Counted from the stretch's first letter, positions 8,070-17,083 are shown. The stretch: DNA of 64,000 nucleotides from Acidobacteriota bacterium (GCA_003225005.1 QIAN01000369.1:1-64000); one strand, 5' to 3'. A program made the numbers and translations. Notes: a model not told the origin generated them from the letters alone.

Positions 8070-9041
8070 TCAGTAACCCTTCAGATGTCGCGCTTCGCGC
8101 ACCACGTCGCTTACTTTGGGTAGGTAGTGCTCTTCCTGCGGCGGCGAGAACGGGATCGCCGAGTCGAGGCCTGCGATACGGACGATGGGGCCGTCGAGAT
8201 CGTCGAAAGCTTCTTCGTTGATAATGGCGGCGATTTCGCCGGCAAGGCCTCCGGTGCGCGAGTGCTCGTGCAGGATGATAACTTTATTCGTCTTCTTCAC
8301 GGTCTGCGTGATGGCTTCGCGGTCGAGCGGCGAGACGGTTCGCAGGTCAAGGATCTCGAGGTCGATTCCTTCCTGGCTCAGGACTTCGCCGGCTTCCAGT
8401 GCGGAATGAACCATCGCCGCGTAGGTGATGACGCTGATATCGCGGCCTTCGCGGGCGATGGTCGCCTTTCCGATGGGAACCACGTAATCTTCCGCGGGGA
8501 CCTCGCCTTTGATGCGTCGGTAAAGATATTTGTGTTCGAAGAAGATGCACGGGTTGTTGTCGCGGATGGCAGCCTTAATGAGTCCTTTGGCGTCGTAGGG
8601 AGTGGCCGGGCAGATGACTTTGAGTCCGGGATTGTGGACGAACCACATTTCGGGATTCTGCGAGTGGAAGGGGCCGCCATGGACGTATCCGCCGCTGGGT
8701 CCGCGCAACACGAGCGGAGCGGGCGCTCCCCACAGGTAGTGCGTCTTCGCGACCATGTTGCTGATTTGGTTGAAGGCGCAGCCGATGAAATCCATGAACT
8801 GAAATTCGGCCACGGGGCGCATGCCGGTAAGCGACGCTCCGAAGGCCGCGCCCACGATGGCGGACTCGGCGATGGGCGTGTCGATGACGCGCTCGGGGCC
8901 GAAGCGGTCGATGAGACCGTCCGTGACTTTGAACGCGCCGCCGTAAATGCCGATGTCTTCGCCGAGGCAGAAGACGGAGGGGTCGCGGTCCATTTCTTCC
9001 CAGATTCCCTGGCGGATGGCTTCGAGGTAGGTTAGTTGCAT
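8070..9041 (-). CDS. 2-oxo acid dehydrogenase E1 beta
   Basis: A 323-residue transketolase-like subunit. It has the typical opening LTYLEAIRQGIWEEM, the TPP-proximal segment CLGEDIGIYGG, the sequence HSQNPEMWFVHNPGL, and the C-terminal transketolase domain (ILDLRTVSPLD, LHEHSRTGG). The phrase FFEHKYLYR is closer to branched-chain E1 beta than to pyruvate types, so a branched-chain 2-oxo acid enzyme is favoured. It forms an alpha2beta2 heterotetramer with the product of the gene just upstream. Its spacing to neighbours (about 125-170 bp) is wide for a tight operon. Confidence 0.93.
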   Translation of the reverse strand: MQLTYLEAIRQGIWEEMDRDPSVFCLGEDIGIYGGAFKVTDGLIDRFGPERVIDTPIAESAIVGAAFGASLTGMRPVAEFQFMDFIGCAFNQISNMVAKTHYLWGAPAPLVLRGPSGGYVHGGPFHSQNPEMWFVHNPGLKVICPATPYDAKGLIKAAIRDNNPCIFFEHKYLYRRIKGEVPAEDYVVPIGKATIAREGRDISVITYAAMVHSALEAGEVLSQEGIDLEILDLRTVSPLDREAITQTVKKTNKVIILHEHSRTGGLAGEIAAIINEEAFDDLDGPIVRIAGLDSAIPFSPPQEEHYLPKVSDVVREARHLKGY

Positions 9042-9213
9042 ACGTTATTAAATTCCCTTGCCCCGCCGGGTCGTGCCGATCATGTGCGGGCACATTTCCC
9101 GCGTACAGCCAGCATAGCGGGGAACCGCAACATTTCTGTTGATTATCGCCCGCCGCCCCATGCTGTGGATCTCGTCCAGGATTGGCAATCCGCGCATAGC
9201 CATCGGCGCCCCG

Positions 9214-10521
9214 CTATCGTAGGTGCACGGCGGCTTCGGTCTGCTTTGGCCCAGAACCGGTCCCCCTCTTCACTTTCGGCACGCCGTATTTCGGTTTGAT
9301 TTCGTGGCAGCCATCTTCACAGAAGACGCCGCCTTCAGCGGATTCGGGCGTGGGCATCGGGGAGGTCACGGCGATTTCTCTCTCTTCTTCGATGATCCGC
9401 TCAACTTCGGCGATTAATTCTGCATTCTCTTTCGGTATCAGCCACTTCTTTTCTTTCACCAGATAATTCTCGAAGCGGGCGATCGGGTCGCGCTTCTTCC
9501 AGAAATCGAGCATCGGCTTAGGCACGTATGCGGCGGCGTCGTGGATGGCGTGGCCTTTCATGCGCATCATTTTCGCTTCGATCAGAGTTGGGCCTTCGCC
9601 GCGATGGGCGCGCTCTACGGCGTCACGGGCGGCATCGTAGACTTGGCAGGCGTCGGTGCCGTCGACGATCACGCCGGGAATTCCGTATCCGATGGCGCGT
9701 TCGGCGAGGTCTTTGCAGCGGTACTGCATTTCCGAGGGCGTCGAGTAGGCCCAGAGATTGCTTTCGATGAAGAGCACCAGACCGAGGTTCTGCACGGCGG
9801 CGAAATTGATGCCCTCGTAGGTGACGCCGGTGGACTGGCCTCCGTCGCCGATGTAGGTCATGACGGCGAGGTTGCGTCCTTGCAGGCGCGCCCCGAGCGC
9901 CACGCCCGAGAGCACTGGAATGAGATCGCCGAGCATGGAGATGGGCGATACCATGTTGCGCTTTTCGATGTCGCCGAAGTGCGAGGTGCCGTCGCGACCG
10001 CGTGTGGGCGAATCGGCTTTCGCCATGTACTGCATCATCGTGTCGCTGGCGCGAAAGCCGCGGACCAGCGGCGATCCCTGGTTGCGGATCATGGGCGCGA
10101 ACCAGTCGTCCTGGTCGAGCGCGTAGGCGGAGGCACAGGAGCAAGCTTCCTGGCCGAGTCCGAAATAAACTCCGCCGACGACCTTGCCCTGCTTGTAGAG
10201 GTTTTCGAGCGCGACCTCCATTTTGCGGTTGAGCAGCATGTAGCGGTAGATCTCGATGCACTGCTTTTTGTCAAGATACTTGGAGTCGCGAATGGGCGGG
10301 ACGGGGGCGTTGAGATTGCCTTCTACTTCATAGCGGACGTGCTCCGCGCCGTCTTTGTCTTTCTCGATCGCTTGGCGGACGGTGAGGTCGGGATGCTCGA
10401 GGCGGAGGTCGGGGATGGAGTAGGCGCGCCGGTCCGTGGTGTTCAGCTTCGACCGAAAAGCCCCGTTGCGCGAACGGTTCCCATTGGAGCTTTGCTTAGA
10501 CTTCGTTTTTTTGGCCCCCAT
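9214..10521 (-). CDS. 2-oxo acid dehydrogenase E1 alpha
   Basis: A 435-residue thiamine diphosphate-binding subunit that decarboxylates the 2-oxo acid. The TPP/Mg motif runs from GDGGQSTG to the Asn in FIESNLWAY. The phosphorylation-loop-like region (GHAIHDAAAYVP) follows. About 50 N-terminal residues rich in Lys, Asn and Ser precede the fold and may bind the E2 core. It is followed by E1 beta on the same strand. The ATG is preceded only by weak ribosome-site sequence. Confidence 0.93.
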   Translation of the reverse strand: MGAKKTKSKQSSNGNRSRNGAFRSKLNTTDRRAYSIPDLRLEHPDLTVRQAIEKDKDGAEHVRYEVEGNLNAPVPPIRDSKYLDKKQCIEIYRYMLLNRKMEVALENLYKQGKVVGGVYFGLGQEACSCASAYALDQDDWFAPMIRNQGSPLVRGFRASDTMMQYMAKADSPTRGRDGTSHFGDIEKRNMVSPISMLGDLIPVLSGVALGARLQGRNLAVMTYIGDGGQSTGVTYEGINFAAVQNLGLVLFIESNLWAYSTPSEMQYRCKDLAERAIGYGIPGVIVDGTDACQVYDAARDAVERAHRGEGPTLIEAKMMRMKGHAIHDAAAYVPKPMLDFWKKRDPIARFENYLVKEKKWLIPKENAELIAEVERIIEEEREIAVTSPMPTPESAEGGVFCEDGCHEIKPKYGVPKVKRGTGSGPKQTEAAVHLR

Positions 10522-10624
10522 GTGACAGCGCCGCTGCAGGCCCGCTGTATTGATGGTATCGCGAGAGTGGGGGAGAGGGCTAGCGAGGGGTCTGAACCAT
10601 TCGCTCTAAGCAATTGAGAATCGC

Positions 10625-10726
10625 TTAGCGAGCCAGCGCGCCCGTTCGATAAGTGCCCAGAACCAAGATGCCCAGCACCGGCAGTCCTTGAAACACCCTC
10701 ATGATCCCCCCGACCTGCGCACTCAT
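10625..10726 (-). CDS. Possible 33-residue single-span peptide
   Basis: In the 213-bp gap between lipB and E1 alpha, a minus-strand frame from ATG 10726 to TAA encodes a hydrophobic stretch (LPVLGILVLGTY) flanked by Arg residues, which would make one membrane helix. A second ATG eight codons in gives a 25-residue form. There is no strong ribosome site, so this may be chance. Confidence 0.25.
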   Translation of the reverse strand: MSAQVGGIMRVFQGLPVLGILVLGTYRTGALAR

Positions 10727-10734
10727 CAAGGGTG

Positions 10735-11577
10735 CTAGGCCCAGGTTGTGTCGTCTTCCCTGTGGAGCCGGCGGAGTGCCGTGGGGCGCTGCATAGGAAC
10801 GCCGACGGTGTGACCGAGCACGGCGTCGAGGGTTTCGACCCAGAGCATCTGGCTCGAGAACACTGTGCCAAAGTTGCGGGAGATCGATTCAGCGACCGAG
10901 TTGAGATCCAGCGGATGCCCCAGTTCTTGCTGCATCGAGGTGACCGGCTTCGTGATGCCGCAGGGGATGATCAGGTTGAAGTAGCTAAGGTCGGGGTTCA
11001 CGTTGAGGGCGAAGCCGTGCGAGGTGACGAAGCGGGAAATGTGGACGCCGATGGCGGCGATTTTTGATTCATCGGTGTGAGCGGGCTTCGCTTCCCTCAG
11101 CTGGACAGCCGAGGCGGCTGATCCCGCGCGAGCATCGTTGTTCGTAACCCCGGTCCAGACCCCGGTGAGGCCTGCAACACATTTGGTCGGGATGGCAAAA
11201 TCCGCGCAAGTGCGGATCAGGATTTCTTCCAGGCGACGGACGAATTCGACGGCGCCCAGCGTTTTGCGTTTGCCGTCGGGCGTGGCAAATCCCCGCAGGT
11301 CGAAGATGGGATAGCCGACGATCTGGCCGGCGCCGTGGAAGGTTACGTCGCCTCCGCGGTCGCATTCGAAAAGCTCCACTCCGCGCCGGGCGAGGAGTTC
11401 AGGCAAAGCGATTATGTTAGCGGCTTTCGCGTTGCGGCCCAGGGTGATGACAGGCGAGTGTTCGAGCAGGAGCAGGACGTCGCCGATCTTCTCTTCTTTT
11501 CGTAGTGCGACTAGTTGCTGCTGCAGACGCAGGCCTGTGGCGTAATCGACGGTACCGAGTTGGACGACGGAGATCAA
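10735..11577 (-). CDS. lipB: Lipoyl(octanoyl) transferase LipB
   Basis: A 280-residue enzyme that transfers octanoyl from acyl carrier protein to the lipoyl domains of E2 proteins, the first step of lipoate synthesis. Family motifs are complete: SPVITLGRNAKAAN, RGGDVTFHGAGQIVGYP, the catalytic Lys in ESKIAAIGVHI and the catalytic Cys in IIPCGITKP. Between TGVW and the Lys motif there is an extra segment of about 27 residues (starting TGVTNNDARAG) not expected in the family. Its DNA carries a REP-like palindrome at 11104-11122. The gene sits between lpdA and E1 alpha, next to the complex its product modifies. Confidence 0.93.
   Translation of the reverse strand: MISVVQLGTVDYATGLRLQQQLVALRKEEKIGDVLLLLEHSPVITLGRNAKAANIIALPELLARRGVELFECDRGGDVTFHGAGQIVGYPIFDLRGFATPDGKRKTLGAVEFVRRLEEILIRTCADFAIPTKCVAGLTGVWTGVTNNDARAGSAASAVQLREAKPAHTDESKIAAIGVHISRFVTSHGFALNVNPDLSYFNLIIPCGITKPVTSMQQELGHPLDLNSVAESISRNFGTVFSSQMLWVETLDAVLGHTVGVPMQRPTALRRLHREDDTTWA
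11104..11122. repeat. REP-like palindrome inside lipB
   Basis: GACAGCCG-AGG-CGGCTGAT matches 17 of 19 positions of the perfect hairpin GACAGCCG-AGG-CGGCTGTC found at 20089. It falls in the extra segment of lipB and keeps the reading frame open. Confidence 0.65.
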
Positions 11578-11650
11578 ATTCGTTTCGCCACGGAATTGCC
11601 CAGATCAAGATCACAGCCTCTCAGCGTACAGCACCCAGAGAAAATACATG

Positions 11651-11675
11651 GGTCCTTGGCTTCGCTCAGGATGAC
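11651..11675. repeat. Dispersed GTCATCCTGAGCG-type repeat
   Basis: On the minus strand it reads GTCATCCTGAGCGAAGCC then AAGGACC, a word found scattered between genes in many soil bacteria. It lies between lpdA and lipB. A related copy is at 13265-13332. Confidence 0.55.
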
Positions 11676-11701
11676 AAACGGTTTGTGAGAATGCATTCTT
11701 T

Positions 11702-13117
11702 TCACGCGTTAATGGCTATCCCATATACGCTGTTCGACGCGTCCAGCATGGCCTCGGCCAAGGTTGGATGCGCGTGGATGGTCCACATCAAATCTTCGAC
11801 CGTGGCTTCGAGTTCCATGGCGGCGACGGCTTCGGCAATCAACTCCGTCGCCTGCGGTCCGATGATGTGCACGCCGAGAATCTCCCCGTAGTCGGCGTCG
11901 GAGACGATCTTGATGAACCCTTCATGCTGGCCAACGATGGACGCGCGCGAGTTGGCAGCGAACGGGAACTTCCCCAGCTTCACGTTGTATCCGGCCTCGC
12001 GGGCTTTCGTTTCGGTGAGGCCAACGCTGCCGATTTCAGGATGGCAATAGGTCGCGCCCGGAATGTGCTCTGGATTGATCGGCTTGCCGGGCTTGCCTGC
12101 AATTTTGGCGACGGCCACGATCGCTTCCATCGCGCCTACATGCGCCAGTTGCGGCGCGCCCAGCACGATGTCGCCCACAGCATAGACGCCGGGCTCGGAG
12201 GTTTGCATCCAGGAGTCGGTCTTGATAAATTCGCGTTCAGGTTTGATCTTGGTGCGCTCGAGGCCAATATTTTCGGTACGCGGCTTGCGGCCCACCGCGA
12301 TCAGTATCTTCTCGGCTTCGATCTTCTGCTGTTTGCCTTCGGCGGTGATGGTGACTGCCATTCCGGGCTTCGTCTTCTCAACCTTGTCAACCTTGGCGCT
12401 GGTGTGAAACTTAATACCACGTTTGCGGAAGACGCGGGCAAGTTCTTTAGACACTTCTTCGTCTTCGACAGGGACCAGGCGGGGAAGCATTTCGACAATC
12501 GTGACTTCACAATCGAACGAGCGGTAGATGGAAGCGAACTCCACACCGACCGCGCCCGCGCCGACGATCACTAACGATTTCGGAATATCCTTCAAGCTGA
12601 GGATTTCAATGTTCGTTAGGACGCGATCATTGGCTTCAAGGCCAGGCAACATGCGAGCTTCAGAACCGGTGGCCAAAATAACGCTCTGCGCTTTGAGCGG
12701 GCTGGCTTTGTTGTCGTTCACCACTTCGACGGTGAATACGCCGTTCTGAGCCCCTCCCGTCAGCTTGCCGTAACCCTTCACTGTTTCGACTTTGTTTTTC
12801 TTCATCAGAAATTCAAGGCCCTTGGCATGCTTGGCGACGATTTTTCCTTTGCGCTCCTGGATCGCGGCCCAGTTCAGGGTGCGCGCATCGACTCCCTCAA
12901 TGCCGAATTCCTTGGCGTTTTTCAAATGATCCCAGAGCTCAGCGTTGAACAGCAGCGCCTTTGTAGGGATACATCCCACATGCAGACAAGTGCCGCCGAG
13001 AAACCCGTCCTTTTCGATGAGTGCGGTCTTGAGGCCCCATTGGCCGGCGCGAATGGCGGCGGTGTACCCGGCAGGACCGCTGCCGATGATGGCTACGTCA
13101 TAAATAGTTTCAGGCAA
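11702..13117 (-). CDS. lpdA: Dihydrolipoyl dehydrogenase (E3)
   Basis: A 471-residue FAD/NAD flavoprotein that reoxidises the lipoyl groups of E2. It has the FAD-binding start IIGSGPAGYTAAIRAG, the redox disulfide in GGTCLHVGCIPTK, the NAD-binding motif VIVGAGAVGVEFASI, the second FAD motif VYAVGDI, and the C-terminal catalytic His-Glu pair in the HAHPTLAEAM segment. It is the first gene of the minus-strand lipoate and dehydrogenase cluster. It serves all 2-oxo acid dehydrogenases of the cell unless another copy exists. Confidence 0.95.
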   Translation of the reverse strand: MPETIYDVAIIGSGPAGYTAAIRAGQWGLKTALIEKDGFLGGTCLHVGCIPTKALLFNAELWDHLKNAKEFGIEGVDARTLNWAAIQERKGKIVAKHAKGLEFLMKKNKVETVKGYGKLTGGAQNGVFTVEVVNDNKASPLKAQSVILATGSEARMLPGLEANDRVLTNIEILSLKDIPKSLVIVGAGAVGVEFASIYRSFDCEVTIVEMLPRLVPVEDEEVSKELARVFRKRGIKFHTSAKVDKVEKTKPGMAVTITAEGKQQKIEAEKILIAVGRKPRTENIGLERTKIKPEREFIKTDSWMQTSEPGVYAVGDIVLGAPQLAHVGAMEAIVAVAKIAGKPGKPINPEHIPGATYCHPEIGSVGLTETKAREAGYNVKLGKFPFAANSRASIVGQHEGFIKIVSDADYGEILGVHIIGPQATELIAEAVAAMELEATVEDLMWTIHAHPTLAEAMLDASNSVYGIAINA

Positions 13118-13264
13118 AGTGGCGCTCCTCAGTAGGAACAGATGATGAAAGGCAAACGAATGATTCTAGAACAGGGTGGCGGATGGGACAAAACCGGGAG
13201 GGCCGTGACAAGCAAACTGGGCAACGTGGCGGAAACTCCCTTTGATGCTCTGCGTGGCGGACGC

Positions 13265-13332
13265 GGAGAGAGATCCCTTCATCCGCGCAGCAGCTTCGCA
13301 TCGGCGCACCTGCTCGTGCGCTCCGGATGACA
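13265..13332. repeat. Dispersed repeat downstream of rpsA
   Basis: On the minus strand it starts TGTCATCCGGAGCGCACGAG and ends GGATGAAGGGATCTCTC, the same type of word as at 11651. It lies between rpsA and lpdA and contains partly self-complementary GC-rich parts. Confidence 0.5.
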
Positions 13333-13352
13333 GATTAACAGGAGGATGCCGC

Positions 13353-15203
13353 TTAGTTATTCTCGTTGCTGGAGCGCTTCCAGGAAATAAGCTCGCCAAT
13401 AGTCGAACTGGTACTCGACACCGGCTGCTTATAGGCCTCGACCTCCGAGCGCGAAGCCTCTTCGCCCACGGCGCGGATGCTGAGCCCAACCTTCTTCTCT
13501 TCCGGAGTCATCTTGATGATCTTGAATTCGTGCTCCGCTCCCGGCTCTAGGTGCAGCGGCTGGCCATTTCCGTCCACTGCCTCGGACTTGTGGCAAAGCC
13601 CTTCGACGCCTTCCGCAATCTCCACAAACGCGCCAAACGCCGCCACCCTCAGCACTTTGCCGTGGACCCCATCGCCCACATGGTGCGCTTGGAAGAAGGA
13701 TTCCCAAACGTCGGGCTGGAGCTGCTTCACGCCTAGCGACAAGCGCCGCTTGTCCGGTTCAATCGCCAAAATGATAGCCTTGACGCGATCGCCCTTCTTC
13801 AATACTTCAGAAGGATGTTTTACACGCTTGGTCCAGCTCAAGTTGCTGACGTGGACCAACCCGTCAATGCCCTCTTCGATCTCGATGAAGGCTCCGAAGT
13901 CCGTCAAATTGCGGACCCGTCCTTCGACCGTCATACCCACGGGGAATTTCTCATGCAGCGAATCCCAAGGGTTGGTTGCCAGTTGCCGCATGCCCAAAGA
14001 AATGCGGCGCTCCGCTGGGTTCACATTGAGCACGACACAGTCCACCTGATCTCCAACGTTGACCAACTTCGAGGGATGCTTCATGCGCTTCGACCAGGTC
14101 ATCTCGCTGACGTGGACCAAGCCCTCGATGCCCTGCTCAAGTTCGACGAATGCGCCGTAATCGGTGACGCTGATCACGCGCCCGCTCACATGGGCCCCCA
14201 CGGGATAGCGGTGCTCGGCATCGAGCCACGGGTCGGGCGTCAGCTGCTTGAACCCTAAGGAAACTCGCTGCTTTTCCTTGTCGTACTTGAGAACTTTCAC
14301 CTGAATCTGGTCGCCCACGTTCACCAGATCTCGCGGGTGCGTAAGTCTCCCCCAAGACATGTCTGTGACGTGCAGCAAGCCATCAAGCCCGCCAAGGTCG
14401 ACGAACGCGCCGTACTCGGTGAGATTCTTGACCACTCCAGTGAGGATCGTGCCTTCTTCCAAATGCTCCAGCGTCTTAGCACGCTTTTCCTGCTGCGCAC
14501 CCTCGAGCAGTTCCTTGCGGGAAACAACAATGTTGCCGCGCTTTTTATTGAGCTTGATGATGGAGACTTCGATCGTCTGTCCCTTCATGCCGTCGAGGTT
14601 GCGAATCGGGCGCAGGTCCACCTGAGAGCCGGGCAAAAAAGCGTGCGTGCCCATAATGTCCACGGTCAAGCCGCCCTTGATTCGATCGATCACCACGCCC
14701 TTAATCGGCTTCTTCTCGTTATGAGCTTTTTCGATCTCATCCCAGGCATGAATGCGCTGCGCCTTCTGATGAGAAAGGTTAACGTAACCTTCCTCAGTCT
14801 GGCCCTTCTCGCGCATTACGTCGATTTCATCGCCGGGTTGGACTTTCGCCTTGCCCTCATGGTCGAGCACTTCCGAAAGCGGCAACATGCCTTCCGACTT
14901 CGCGCCAATGTCCACAACCACGTGCGTAGCGGTGAGCTTCAGTACCGTACCCTTAATGACGCGGTCGTCTCCGGCGGCCTCTTCGGTTTCAGTAGTGAAG
15001 GTCTCTAGCGCCGATGCGAAGTCTTCGCTCGCATTCGCCGCTGGCTTCTCATCATGACCGACCGCAGCATGCTCCGCTTCCTCAGAAGAGGCGGCGGTTG
15101 CGACCGGTGAAGGGTTGTGATTGTCCGTGACGGGTTCGGCCTCGGAAACGATTGTCGTGGTGGAGTCGGAGTTGTGAGCGGTGGTGTCGTCGAACAAGGT
15201 CAT
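13353..15203 (-). CDS. rpsA: 30S ribosomal protein S1
   Basis: A 616-residue mRNA-binding protein that helps load structured mRNAs on the 30S subunit. An acidic, low-complexity N-terminus of about 80 residues is followed by six S1 domains at roughly residues 80-150, 165-235, 250-320, 335-405, 422-492 and 509-580. Domains 3 to 6 carry the repeated signature GAFVD/E...G(L/I)xGLxH. The C-terminal Ser-rich tail ends near SSNENN. A strong promoter lies about 170 nt upstream, so the transcript has a long leader where S1 could regulate its own translation, as it does in other bacteria. Confidence 0.95.
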   Translation of the reverse strand: MTLFDDTTAHNSDSTTTIVSEAEPVTDNHNPSPVATAASSEEAEHAAVGHDEKPAANASEDFASALETFTTETEEAAGDDRVIKGTVLKLTATHVVVDIGAKSEGMLPLSEVLDHEGKAKVQPGDEIDVMREKGQTEEGYVNLSHQKAQRIHAWDEIEKAHNEKKPIKGVVIDRIKGGLTVDIMGTHAFLPGSQVDLRPIRNLDGMKGQTIEVSIIKLNKKRGNIVVSRKELLEGAQQEKRAKTLEHLEEGTILTGVVKNLTEYGAFVDLGGLDGLLHVTDMSWGRLTHPRDLVNVGDQIQVKVLKYDKEKQRVSLGFKQLTPDPWLDAEHRYPVGAHVSGRVISVTDYGAFVELEQGIEGLVHVSEMTWSKRMKHPSKLVNVGDQVDCVVLNVNPAERRISLGMRQLATNPWDSLHEKFPVGMTVEGRVRNLTDFGAFIEIEEGIDGLVHVSNLSWTKRVKHPSEVLKKGDRVKAIILAIEPDKRRLSLGVKQLQPDVWESFFQAHHVGDGVHGKVLRVAAFGAFVEIAEGVEGLCHKSEAVDGNGQPLHLEPGAEHEFKIIKMTPEEKKVGLSIRAVGEEASRSEVEAYKQPVSSTSSTIGELISWKRSSNENN

Positions 15204-15371
15204 GCCTCTCTGCTGAAACCTCGCACTCGGTGCGGGGGGATGCGGGAACTGCCTGGCGGACTGCTGGAATGAGTCGTTATGGTTATGGTGGGCTCATCCT
15301 GGCGAATGAGCTTTGACAATACCAGCTGTCGGACGTTTTACAGAGAACCCGCGTCCAATGGGAACTCTTCG

Positions 15372-15401
15372 ACTATAGCAACGCCTCTCAAACAGTGTCA
15401 A
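15372..15401 (-). promoter_or_regulatory. Sigma-70 promoter for rpsA
   Basis: On the minus strand TTGACA (15396-15401) is followed after 18 nt by TATAGT (15372-15377). It points at rpsA and leaves a leader of about 160 nt. No other gene on this strand lies between. Confidence 0.65.
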
Positions 15402-15484
15402 ACGCAATTATCCGGGCCTCCGTTTCCCTCGCAATTTGTCATCGCAGGTTCATCTGAAACGGTAACAATCTGTATAAACTAAAT

Positions 15485-16540
15485 TTGAAAAAATACGGCC
15501 TACTCTTTTCTTTAATCTGCATCATAACGAGGCGCTTTTTGTCCAAAATTGTGGCGCTCAAGGGCCCAAAATTGAACAAATCAACTCCTGAATTAACGTT
15601 AGCAGGCTTTCTAATAACCGTTCTTTCTGTTGCTGCTCTTTCTGTTGCTGCTCTTTCTGTTGCCGCCTGGGGCCAGGTGCCTTCTTCAGTTACGATGCTG
15701 TTGCCTGCGCCTGCGATTCATGGAATCGCTCTGGCTCCCAACTTTCGAGTTGCGGATTTTCGATTCGAGGCGCTGGATGACGATAGCTCCGCCGCACAGG
15801 ATGCTGCACCCGACACATCGTCCTCTTCATCTAGCAAACCCCAGCCCGGTCTGGTTAAGCGAAGTGTGATACGGATCGGACAAGATCAGAAGTTTCTCTT
15901 CAAGGGACCGTTCGAGAAGCATAACTTCAAGTGGGATGCCGTAATTCTGGTGGGCACCGGCGCACTCCTCGCCGCCGACCGCCACATTGAAAACAATGTA
16001 TCCCACAGCAATTTCACCGCATATCAGGCCATTTCCGATACCGCTTTGGGAGGACTGGCCGGCTCGCTGGTGGCGATATACATTTACGGCGCCAAGACCG
16101 AGCATCGCCACGCTAGAGAGACTGGCGAACTCGAACTTGAAACTCTGATCAATACGTTCTTAATCTATACCCCGATGCAGCTTATTGCCGGCCGTCAACG
16201 GCCCGATGAGGGTAACAATCACGGCGACTTCTTAAAGCATCATGCCTTGAACACGTCGTTCCCCGGCGGCCATGCCATGTTTACCTGGGCCATGGCCTCG
16301 GTGGTGGCCGACGAATACCCAAAGACGTGGGCGCGGGTGCTGAGTTACGGCGCGGCATTCACTGTGACTTTTACTCGCTTTATGGCCCGAGATCACTGGG
16401 CCTCCGATATGTTCTTGGGAACTGGATTGGGCCTCGCCATCGCCGAGCGGACTTTCCATGCCCGCTGCAACCCGGAATTGCCCTCGCAGTGCAAGCATCA
16501 TCAATGGCGGTGGAAGCCTATGAAGACGGAAGTCCAATAG
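15485..16540 (+). CDS. PAP2-family membrane phosphatase-like protein
   Basis: Up to 351 residues with an N-terminal signal or anchor, a Ser/Asp-rich region and a C-terminal PAP2 (phosphatidic acid phosphatase type 2) domain. Motif 2 reads SFPGGHA (PGGH in place of PSGH) and motif 3 reads TRFMARDHWASD, keeping the nucleophile His and its Asp. Motif 1 ends in RQRP, but the Lys expected at its start appears to be Gln. It probably dephosphorylates a lipid at the membrane. The start is uncertain: a TTG at 15485 opens the frame, and a TTG at 15571 would place the signal peptide directly at the N-terminus. The signal core contains a 15-bp tandem repeat. Confidence 0.75.
   Translation: MKKYGLLFSLICIITRRFLSKIVALKGPKLNKSTPELTLAGFLITVLSVAALSVAALSVAAWGQVPSSVTMLLPAPAIHGIALAPNFRVADFRFEALDDDSSAAQDAAPDTSSSSSSKPQPGLVKRSVIRIGQDQKFLFKGPFEKHNFKWDAVILVGTGALLAADRHIENNVSHSNFTAYQAISDTALGGLAGSLVAIYIYGAKTEHRHARETGELELETLINTFLIYTPMQLIAGRQRPDEGNNHGDFLKHHALNTSFPGGHAMFTWAMASVVADEYPKTWARVLSYGAAFTVTFTRFMARDHWASDMFLGTGLGLAIAERTFHARCNPELPSQCKHHQWRWKPMKTEVQ
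15621..15665 (+). repeat. 15-bp tandem repeat, three copies
   Basis: Three head-to-tail copies of a CTCTTTCTGTTGCTG unit encode LSVAA three times in the hydrophobic core of the PAP2 protein's signal segment. The first copy differs at its first base and the third near its end. Copy-number change would lengthen or shorten the core by five residues without shifting frame. Confidence 0.85.
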
Positions 16541-16600
16541 CAGATCAGCATTGTGGTGGTGTTTACCCGCGCCGTCCGCCATCTGCTACCCTGCCTTCTG

Positions 16601-17083
16601 ATGGACTACCTCTGGACCCCCTGGCGTTACGCCTACGTCTCTACCGCCGAGAAGACCACCGGTTGCGTCTTCTGCGACGCCGTGAACGCGGGCGACGACC
16701 GCAGAGTGCTCATCGTGCATCGCGGCCAGCATTGCTTCATTATCTTGAACATGTTTCCGTACACGCCCGGGCACGTAATGATCGTGCCCTACGCGCATCT
16801 GGATGAACTCCGCAAACTCCCCCCGGACGCAGCCCAGGAAATGATGGAACTCTCGCAGCGCATGGAGTCCATCCTGCGCGAACTCTATCGCCCCGACGGC
16901 ATCAACCTCGGCATGAACATCGGCAAAGCCGCCGGCGCCGGCATCGCCGGCCACATCCACATGCACGTCCTCCCCCGCTGGGTCGCCGATGCGAACTTCG
17001 TTTCGGTGGTGTGCGAAACGCGGATTCTGCCGGAGGCGCTGGAGCAGACTTGGAAGCGGATGACGGCGGCTTTGGGACGTTAA
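16601..17083 (+). CDS. HIT family hydrolase
   Basis: A 160-residue histidine-triad protein. The active site is GHIHMHVLPRW (HxHxHxx) near residue 122, and a CVFC pair near the N-terminus may bind zinc. HIT proteins hydrolyse nucleoside phosphates such as Ap4A, ADP-sulfate or AMP-lysine. The ATG at 16601 gives the usual start of this subfamily (MDYLWTPWRYAYV); an upstream start adds an unlikely 16 residues. It lies 60 bp after the PAP2 gene and may be cotranscribed with it. Confidence 0.9.
   Translation: MDYLWTPWRYAYVSTAEKTTGCVFCDAVNAGDDRRVLIVHRGQHCFIILNMFPYTPGHVMIVPYAHLDELRKLPPDAAQEMMELSQRMESILRELYRPDGINLGMNIGKAAGAGIAGHIHMHVLPRWVADANFVSVVCETRILPEALEQTWKRMTAALGR

Noticed and set aside
9541-10617. 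Long plus-strand open frame opposite E1 alpha
   Set aside because: A shadow of a high-GC coding gene. E1 alpha has full family motifs on the other strand. The same applies to 8127-9035 opposite E1 beta.
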